NCBI RefSeq assembly: GCF_000006405.1
Contig: NW_003211408.1
Coordinates: forward strand, 107,111 to 142,680
Length of the DNA stretch: 35,570 bases
Source: Perkinsus marinus ATCC 50983
Taxonomy: Eukaryota; Perkinsozoa; Perkinsida; Perkinsidae
Direction: 5' to 3'
In this document: piece after piece, positions 29,601 through 35,570 of the stretch
Numbering within the stretch: the first letter of the stretch is position 1
Layout of the letters: every line of letters begins with the position of its first letter
Made by a program: the position numbers and the translations under genes
Notes under the pieces: generated by a model
What the model was told of the DNA's origin: nothing
Databases searched by the model: none
Seen by the model: only the letters and a program-made list of their open reading frames with translations

Positions 29601-31597
29601 ACATCACTTTGGGGGCTGTGGATCCGGGGTGTGAATTGAAAAGATACAGAATGGGTTTGAATGGTAGTCGTTTTCAGAGTTGACGGAACTTCTATAGTCA
29701 AGCCCGCTCGACCTGCGGCGCCTATAAGACACCTGCCGAAGGAACCCGTGAGAGTCGTCCCACAGAAGACTGCGATGCTCCTTCCGAATAAGAAAGCTGC
29801 GGCGACCACCGTTGGAGATTCGATTTTTGGGGCGACAGGTGTCTCGCAAGGGGAAGCGCCCATAGTGAGAAATATGGTACCGATCCGAATTGTAATTTGC
29901 TGTTTTTGTAGAGAAAGTCTCCGTTCGGGGCCATCAGCTCGTCGACGTCAACAAGTCCATTTGGAGTGACCACTAAAGCCGTAGCTTCGGGGCCGTTCGC
30001 TAAGGCTGGCAATCCCTTCGCTGCTTCTACTAGTGTCAAGGGGCCCTTTGGTGTGTCAACTACGGGCAAGTCTTCCTCGACCAGTCCTTTTGGAGCTAAG
30101 ACTTCCGGTGAGTCTCATCACGTCTGTTTGCAGTAGATACTGTTCGTATAGAGAACGCCACCACATCGCCGTTCCTTCCGAGGACGTCCATCAAGATTCC
30201 TGCAGCGCCAGTGAAGGGAGTCGTGCAAGGGAAGGACGATAAGGCTGAGGGGGTGCCACCGAAACGGTTGGCACCGCCACCACCGCCACGGCCGACGGGT
30301 GTACAGTCCCCTCGAGTTGCGAGGAAGAAGCCAGTAGACAAAGTTCCATTGTTTGAAGGTGGGTCGGAGTGGCACAGCTTGTCTTGTGAATAACCTATGT
30401 GTCATTGAACGCTACCGCATTGTTAGCCAAAAATATCCGTAGTGGAAAGGTAGGGTGACTTCGTATTTAAAAGCAATAAATCGTGGAGCTGAAGGAAGAA
30501 TTTCCGCATATTAGTGGATGTGATCGGTAAACTGATCATATCCTCCGGGGTGCTTAGTGCTCGAGCTCTGGAATGTCTCACTCTTGCTGTCAATGATCTC
30601 AATCTTATGGTTGTAGTAGGGGACGGTACAAACGGGATATTCAAAGTCTGTCGCAGGTCTCCGGATGAAACCTCCCACGCCATCAGAGGAACCCGAGCGG
30701 CCTGCTGTGAAGCCGCCGGCTCCAAAGCCATCCCCAGTGCCGATACAGAAGCCTATAAGCGTTCCCGTATTCACAGTGAGGTGCCTGCTCACGGCATAGA
30801 GAAGCCTTTGGTGTGTTAGCCTGCCGCGCCTGCTCCCGAACCCTCCAAACCCCCAGTGCCAAGCTTCCCTACTGCTCCACTGCCCCCGACGCCTGTTGCA
30901 CCCATACAACCACCGAAGCCGATCCCAACGGTGCCTGACTTGGCGCCACCGCCAGTGAAAGCGCCTGCTATGGTCCCTCCACCACTTCCGAATATCATCA
31001 GAGATGAATGTGAGGTGTTTAGTGACGATGATTATATCGACGGCAGTCGCCGACCGCGACGGAAGCGGAAAATTGAGGTAGGACTAGCGTAGTTTTCGCG
31101 AATGATAGTTGACGTTGTTCAGGAGTCGGTGGTCCCTACGATGAGCAGTGGTTCCACTGAGGTCGAAGATGAGCTGCTTATGGCGGATTTGCCAGAGGGT
31201 TTGCTTGACCGGTTTGAGCAGATGTCTATTCAAGACGACATCGCAGCGTGGATTGGTGAGCTCGCTTGGCCTTTGACATGACATTCCGGTTGATCCAGAT
31301 CGCGACTCGATTCGGCGGCTGGAGGAATCCAAGGTTGAGGAGAAGCGCAGTATGCAGGAAATGAACTCTTACCTGGTTCAGAACCTATTGCGGAAGAGGC
31401 GGGCCTTGATGTGAGTCATTGATAGTCTATGTTGATTTGTTTTCTGTATTTTATTGGCTTCACGTAGGGCTTGGAAGCAAGTGTTCTTCTCTCGGCAGCA
31501 ACTTCGGCGACTTCAGAGTGAGTGTAAGAACTCGAAGCATCGCCCACCGGAGGTTTCGAGGGATGGGAATGGGAGTCGGTCCAGACCGAAACGGTGA
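26619..31597 (+). CDS. SAC3/GANP-domain mRNA export protein with FG-like repeats
   Basis: Twenty-two exons join in frame to 931 residues: 26619-26703, 26897-26967, 27015-27088, 27137-27214, 27266-27372, 27418-27552, 27610-27751, 27796-27903, 28135-28243, 28420-28542, 28689-28760, 28804-28938, 28987-29112, 29540-29628, 29678-29864, 29912-30107, 30152-30358, 30657-30775, 30820-31077, 31123-31255, 31299-31410 and 31468-31597. The SAC3/GANP domain (about 35-400) shows CSEKEVLDRQ, KKYQRSSADK...SDIR, YSFLRDRTRAVRVDMHVQN, FALNVVNWFRVGQWSRVL and AFLQYHGCEV. SAC3 is the scaffold of TREX-2, which couples transcription to mRNA export at the nuclear pore. Residues 548-612 hold six PFG/PFA repeats like FG nucleoporins. 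A proline-rich region, a basic cluster (RRPRRKRK, possible nuclear signal) and a charged helical tail follow. Exon 12 uses GTTGGT as donor, the weakest splice site. Confidence 0.87.
26738..26883 (+). mobile_element. Introner-like element, copy 6
   Basis: In SAC3 intron 1 (26704-26896). From GTATGTACATGGTCAAC to TCCTCCAACACTG, 13 bases before the exon. It carries GTGAGGAAAGCGAAAATATA. Confidence 0.78.
27904..28100 (+). mobile_element. Introner-like element, copy 7
   Basis: Begins at the donor of SAC3 intron 8 (GTAAGGCACTGTGGAGG) and ends ATATTCCAACACTG. It has TCGTTGGTTTCTGCGCAATT and AGGAAAGCGAACATATAT. Confidence 0.82.
28244..28419 (+). mobile_element. Introner-like element, copy 8 (diverged), whole SAC3 intron 9
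   Basis: The 176-base intron between GTGAGT and CTCAG matches the family from 28299 on: AATTTTTGGGGAATTCTGAT, TATTTGTATACTCCTATCCT and GCGAGGAAAACCCTGAG. It happens to hold a 60-codon open frame that is not part of the gene. Confidence 0.65.
28543..28688 (+). mobile_element. Introner-like element, copy 9 (degraded), SAC3 intron 10
   Basis: Recognisable pieces only: GATGACAATGGGAAATTCTC, TATAATTAGT and CTCCTGAG, in family order. It is the most decayed copy. Confidence 0.5.
29113..29539. other. 427-base SAC3 intron 13 with an unclassified repeat
   Basis: Much longer than other introns of the gene and without introner or MITE-A ends. The segment about 29389-29465 (CTGAACGTGTGTGAGTTG ... CGAACTCTTTGAATTT) resembles 34356-34410 in the GTPase intron. 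A further unseen exon cannot be excluded. Confidence 0.4.
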
Positions 31598-31701
31598 CAA
31601 TAAGTTTCTCGGCGGTTTGCTGCCGTTTTTGTGAACACCTAATACGTCGGTTTGAGAATAGAGTTGTGTTGGTATGAGCTGGAAGCAGTCTTGGAGGGCG
31701 G

Positions 31702-31941
31702 ATGGCGACATTTGACACGTTTTTTGTTAATGCCGCCAACATAGTGGGGTGTGTTGGATCCGTTCCCTTTCAGCGAGGTCATCCGAATGTCATGAACGTC
31801 CGTTTGAATGCAAACGGACCGTTTGAAACGGTATATACCATTCGATTTAATACAATATGGGGAGTCGGAGAGGCTTGGCCGCCAATGATGGAAGCGCTCC
31901 AACGAGGGGTTGAGGAAAGGGTACAAGAGCTCATGCAGTGA
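31702..31941 (+). CDS. Hypothetical small protein, 79 residues
   Basis: An ATG-initiated frame 105 bases after the SAC3 stop. Parts look protein-like: ETVYTIRFNTIWGVGEAW, then an amphipathic C-terminal helix (EALQRGVEERVQELMQ). No family is recognised and no intron is needed. It could be an independent small gene or chance; the minus strand is also open here over most of its length. Confidence 0.3.
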   Translation: MATFDTFFVNAANIVGCVGSVPFQRGHPNVMNVRLNANGPFETVYTIRFNTIWGVGEAWPPMMEALQRGVEERVQELMQ

Positions 31942-32153
31942 AGGGATTAGGTTTGTACTTTGCGGGCCAATAGTCGTGTTGACGTGATGACAGATAGTTG
32001 ATTTCGTAGCGGCAAATAGCTGCAAATAGGATAAATGGTGAGAGTCAGAGTTTTTCTACTTTATTGAGACCATCATGGCATCGAGTTCTGCAGTCGGAAG
32101 AGCACAAATTCCAACACTGACATTATGTTGCATATATTTTACGGGACAACCTC

Positions 32154-32366
32154 TCAACCATACAAATATGACGGGAGAGGCCTTCTCCATAAGAATGGTC
32201 CGGGATCACTGGTCCCTTCACCTGCGAAGCTGCTGACCATCACACCAGGGTTATCGAAAGGGGGGATTCTGAAAATTTTCGTGCTGTCATCCTGGATTGT
32301 GAACTTCATGTTCCCTCCTCTTTCATTTTTGCTGACAGTGGTTGAACCAGTTTCAACAAGAATCAT
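32154..32366 (-). CDS. Hypothetical small protein or exon, 70 residues
   Basis: An ATG-initiated minus-strand frame with natural-looking composition (MKFTIQDDSTKIFRIPPFDN, SSFAGEGTSDPGPFLWRR). No family recognised, no signal peptide. The plus strand is open over the same interval with a poorer composition. It may be an exon of a larger gene, but no partner exon was found. Confidence 0.3.
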   Translation of the reverse strand: MILVETGSTTVSKNERGGNMKFTIQDDSTKIFRIPPFDNPGVMVSSFAGEGTSDPGPFLWRRPLPSYLYG

Positions 32367-32845
32367 TACATACCAACTTAATTATAATTAAGGAGCCGTT
32401 CGCAGTTCGAATTTCATAGCCTGTCATAATATCTCAGAACCTAGGCGGAATTGGAGTCGATCTGAGTCACTCAGACTGAGTGAGAACACTCCGATAGGAT
32501 GCTTGGATTACGTATTGCAGTCAAACTCGTTCGCCGAGTATGCCTCAAGGGCTTCGTGCCCTAGGCACACAAATGATATGATAATTCTCTGAAGCTTCCT
32601 ATTGGGAGACTTATACGCCAACCGCTAATCTACAACAGTCACTGGTCATGTCAATATGAACAAGCTACGTTTCAGGACGTAACTGATGCCTTCGCAGCTC
32701 CTTCTGTACACATAGATCTGAGAGAGACAAGCTTCATTATCGCGCGGTGAAAGGTAGTTGTAATATGACTGCAGAAAGTTAGCATTGCTGAGTTATCAGT
32801 GGTACTCTCTAGTACATCATTAGGTCACGTCCCACGCCAGTTTAC

Positions 32846-33285
32846 TCACCCTTCTTCTATGTCTCGAGACGTCTCCTTGAGGCCTGCAAAGATCTTGGCC
32901 AGAGCGACCGTCTGGACCACGCTCACGATCAAGAGCAAAGCTGCGACGATTACGAGACCAATGAGCAGACCATGATAGTCATGCTCAATGGTCTCCGCTT
33001 CGACGCTGCTCTGAGTCTTGAGAGGTGGTGCCGTCGTGGTCGTCATGAAGAACCTGAGGAAATTCAAGTTTTGATCAGATAAATGTCAAGGGAGACTTAC
33101 GGATCTTCTAATGGGACTGTCCAACCACTGAAAATCGAACTCCCGCTCTGTCCAACCGTCTCCTGGCCAGTCGCATTCCCGAGGTTCTCGACCGTTCCAG
33201 GCTCTTCAAGCTTGATCCCATCGAAGGATATAGCCCCAGCATCAATCATCGCGAAGCATAGAATAAACGCTTTGAAGAACGTCAT
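32846..33285 (-). CDS. Small type I membrane protein
   Basis: Two exons, 33285-33101 and 33053-32846, joined across a 47-base GTAAGT...CTCAG intron, give 130 residues. It starts with a signal peptide (MTFFKAFILCFAMIDAGAIS) and has a short outside domain with one NAT glycosylation site. A Thr/Pro-rich segment (FFMTTTTAPPLK) follows, then one membrane span (LLIGLVIVAALLLIVSVVQ) and a short cytoplasmic tail with alternating charges (GLKETSRDIEE). The TGA used here lies inside a good donor (GTGAGT), so another 3' exon is possible and would extend the tail by about 20 residues. Layout resembles small surface or adaptor proteins, but no family is recognised. Confidence 0.65.
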
Positions 33286-33511
33286 GTGGAGATTGTTGGA
33301 AGATATAAGATAATCCTAAAGTGGAACATTGATAGTACACTCTAAACCTCTGCCATAGGCCCTTTGGGTCTATGGGCAAGACGAGCCCCTGAGTACTTGG
33401 CAGAGTGCCGACAGCACTTACCCGGCAAGTGCTTCGAAAACAGCAACGGCATCTTCCCTAGTCTGTATCGTTCCAAGCCAGTTCTATACAGGCTAGTGTA
33501 GATCCTACACT

Positions 33512-33567
33512 GCGAATCAATTGGAGGTCCTACACAGTGTAGGCTACACTGTACCCAACTGATTCGC
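33512..33567. repeat. Inverted repeat with core AGTGTAGGCTACACT
   Basis: GCGAATCAATTGG (33512-33524) pairs with CCAACTGATTCGC (33555-33567), 12 of 13. The core at 33536-33550 is identical to that of the hairpin at 1374-1426. Confidence 0.65.
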
Positions 33568-33769
33568 ATAGCAGTACTCGTGGATATCTGGAGCCCGTCC
33601 AAGTGCCCATTTTTCCGAGCATGCGGGCTTGCTCAGTATTTTGGCTAACAAGGTCCACTGTAATAGAAATAGCGACCTTCACCGTTCACCAAGGGCCCGG
33701 AACCTTGGACGATCGGCAAACGACAACGTCTTGGAGTTAATCGTGATGGACAATGGAGATTCTCCATAC

Positions 33770-33846
33770 GAGTCGTATGATTGTATGAATCATACGATAT
33801 GATAGTACCATACCGTATGAGTCATACGGCATGACTCATACGACTC
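33770..33846. repeat. Nested inverted repeats built on TCATACG
   Basis: GAGTCGTATGA (33770-33780) pairs with TCATACGACTC (33836-33846). Inside are CGTATGATT/AATCATACG and the palindrome CCGTATGAGTCATACGG. Six copies of CGTATGA/TCATACG lie within 77 bases. Confidence 0.8.
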
Positions 33847-34092
33847 ACTGTTTCCATAATGGAACGATCAATGAAGCAGTGGATCGCATTACGACCGTCG
33901 TGTGAATATTAAAAGTCCAAGTAAGGAAGCAAGTGTCAAGTCATGCGCGCTCGCCACACTCTGTGCAGCTTTCCCGTTGCGCTGCTTGAACGTGACTTCT
34001 TTTTCTTGCTCACTGTGTTGAGTAGAGCTTACCAACGACTTACAGAACATCACTCGATTGTTGTTCAGTATTGCTTGTTGCCTCTTCCTGCC

Positions 34093-35150
34093 ATGCCCGT
34101 CCCTAAGGTTTTAGTTGGCAAGGTCATTGTAGTGGGGCCTGCTAGCGTAGGGAAGACTTGTTTGGTCAGAAGGTAGTACGAGGAGAGAGTTTGGGCCTCA
34201 ATAATCACGGTGGATCGCATGTTTCGGGGTAGCTTGTCGTATATCTGATCAGATCCGTAGATGATGTATTTGACGCTAACACGCAATCCACGTTAAGTTG
34301 TGAGTCACAACTTAACGTGGATTGCGTGTCACAACTTGTGACTCGAAGAAGATGACCCTGAATGTGACAAGTTGGCTAAAAATTTGAGTTCGAATTCTTT
34401 GAATTCGGCATCAAATCCATGTGTAGCATGAGCATTTTTGATAAGTTTAGTGTCGGTGCACGAGTGGGACATCACAAGTACACATCTTTCAGGTGTAGCA
34501 GAGCCCATCAAATTGATTCTGTATGATACAGCAGGCCAGGAGCGGTTTGCCCAATTGGCCGGGTATTGTTATAGGCACGGTGGATGTAATACTGGGGAGC
34601 GTTCATGGATGTGTGGCCTGCCTCGGCTTGCCTCGTTCGTGGCGGTGCTGCTAACGGTACAGGGAATCGTTTTTCAGATATGCTTGTGTTTCGATTTGTC
34701 CAATTCAGCGTCTTTCGACCTAGTAAAATGGTGGCAGAATCAAGTGGCTCAACATAACGAACGGGCTGAGTTTGTTCTGGTACTTGGGGCCGGGTTGAGC
34801 TCGGTGATCGAACCTCGGTCGCATGGATAGTCATTACCATAACGGAAGTATTGTCTCAAGGATGGGAGAGGGGAGCACTGCTCCCGGAGCAGCACATGGC
34901 TGTATACCTCATATGAGTTCTTTTCCACTCAGATCGGTACGAAGCAGGATCTAGCACCAAAACTGGATGTCTCGCTTGCTCGGAGATATGCAAATAAGAA
35001 TGTAGCCGTTGGGGTGGCAGACTTGATCACATCAGGTCTGTAGCTCTGAAGATCGCACTATGGGACGTGGAGTATTCTGGAGCTATTAACTTGTCAATAG
35101 CTAACACTCTGGCCCTGCGATTTAGAATTGCGGAGCGCGTCTTACCGTGA
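34093..35150 (+). CDS. Rab-type small GTPase, 5' exons uncertain
   Basis: Exon 1 (34093-34172) holds the P-loop, VVGPASVGKTCLVRR. A later exon, open from about 34438, carries EPIKLILYDTAGQERFAQL (switch II). From about 34678 to 34779 comes LCFDLSNSASFDLVKWW, then 34933-35001 with the guanine-specificity motif GTKQDL (TKQD in place of NKxD), and 35052-35150, ending AERVLP. The last two introns (153 and 50 bases) keep frame. The family cycles between GTP and GDP to direct vesicle traffic. Problems: after the P-loop the frame meets a TAG followed by a switch I-like stretch (YEERVWASIITVDRMF), so either a 265-base intron or a true break lies there. The segment before LCFDL also has extra residues or a 39-base intron. 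No C-terminal prenylation cysteine is seen, which is atypical for a Rab. A Rab-like gene, possibly damaged. Confidence 0.7.
34280..34328. repeat. Perfect 24-bp palindrome in the GTPase intron
   Basis: Arms 34280-34303 and 34305-34328 are exact reverse complements around a single base. Left arm starts CACGCAATCCACGTTAAGTT. A perfect hairpin of this size suggests a young MITE-like insertion. Confidence 0.85.
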
Positions 35151-35570
35151 CTCGAATGGTCGACAAAAATGGTGCACTAGTTCTCTGCACTCAGTATCGG
35201 TTCTCAGTAAACTTTCTTTTATGTCCATGTAGAGATTAGCCGTGCGAACTGGTGAAAGCGCGGGGCCCAGAGTGCTAAGAGTTTTTCCAACAGCAATATA
35301 CTAGACGGACCGAGTTCTAGAGTTGAAATTCATAATAGTAATGCGTGACTGTAGCACTATTACACTTATGAACCCTCAGTGATGATGGATTCGTAGCTCG
35401 GTCCTGAGCTATTCTCCTCAAGGTATCCTTCTGGCGAGTGCCCAATGGGCACTGCCCATCTTTGGTGCTCACTGAGCGCGTACTATTGTGAATAACGCAG
35501 GTCAAAATCCTATGCTGGGTTAGTCGAAAGAGCGAGTAATCCGTGGAAGTGCATGAGGCCACGCGACTGG
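35151..35570. other. Window end, nothing recognised
   Basis: About 420 bases downstream of the GTPase without a recognisable gene. A minus-strand open frame at 35317-35562 has no known motif. Confidence 0.35.

Larger units (their letters stand above)
31598..32845. other. Spacer with two weak open frames
   Basis: Between two convergent genes. It holds a plus-strand frame at 31702-31941 and a minus-strand frame at 32154-32366, listed separately. A 20-base stretch at about 32102-32121 (CACAAATTCCAACACTGAC) resembles the 3' tail of the introner-like family. Confidence 0.35.
33286..34092. promoter_or_regulatory. Divergent promoter region with inverted repeats
   Basis: The small membrane protein (minus) and the GTPase (plus) diverge from here. 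It holds two inverted-repeat structures (33512-33567 and 33770-33846). No gene seen. Confidence 0.4.

Noticed and set aside
30359-30656. Open frames on both strands in the 298-base SAC3 intron 17
   Set aside because: Exons 17 and 18 join in phase across it, the frames have no motif, and no splice sites make a consistent extra exon.

Overview
This is nuclear DNA of a eukaryote, most likely an alveolate protist close to Perkinsus or the dinoflagellates. That placement is inferred from three things. First, proton-translocating transhydrogenases are fused in the protist order (PntB half before PntA half) and sit in a same-strand tandem array. Second, introns are very short (mostly 42-57 bases, GT...AG) and very dense. 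Third, several start codons lie just after a pyrimidine-rich tract ending in AG, as expected if a spliced leader is added in trans. No ribosomal or marker gene is present to prove the lineage.

Layout, left to right. At 1-496 (+) lie the last four exons of a CHCHD2/Mix17-type twin CX9C protein. At 1798-13043 (-) lie three intronless NAD(P) transhydrogenase genes. The first two are almost identical, and the third is diverged but shares near-identical patches with them, which points to gene conversion. From 13044 to 16280 there is mostly spacer, with one unrecognised interrupted open frame. At 16281-18759 (-) is a 13-exon ERK-type MAP kinase with a TEY activation loop. At 19405-20468 (+) is a p23/CS-domain Hsp90 co-chaperone. 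At 20811-25896 (+) is a 19-exon gene for an unidentified multi-pass membrane protein of about 701 residues. At 26619-31597 (+) is a 22-exon SAC3/GANP (TREX-2, mRNA export) protein with FG-like repeats and a proline-rich tail. At 32846-33285 (-) is a small signal-peptide, single-span membrane protein. At 34093-35150 (+) is a small GTPase of the Rab type.

The most interesting signal is in the introns of the two large plus-strand genes. Nine copies of one dispersed element of about 150-200 bases lie between 20978 and 28688. Eight have the orientation of the host gene. In several of them the element begins at the 5' splice site and ends beside the 3' splice site, so the element is effectively the intron. 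This is the pattern of introner elements (introns spread by a DNA transposon). Introns without it are 42-72 bases, apart from one of 140, one of 298 and one of 427; introns with it are about 146-409. A second family of palindromic MITE-like elements, with ends near TGGAGTTTCACCCGT, sits in other long introns (300, 585 and 638 bases). Further hairpin elements lie in spacers and in the GTPase intron.

The genes do not form one pathway. The unifying themes are tandem amplification with homogenisation of an intronless metabolic gene, and heavy colonisation of neighbouring introns by small DNA elements.
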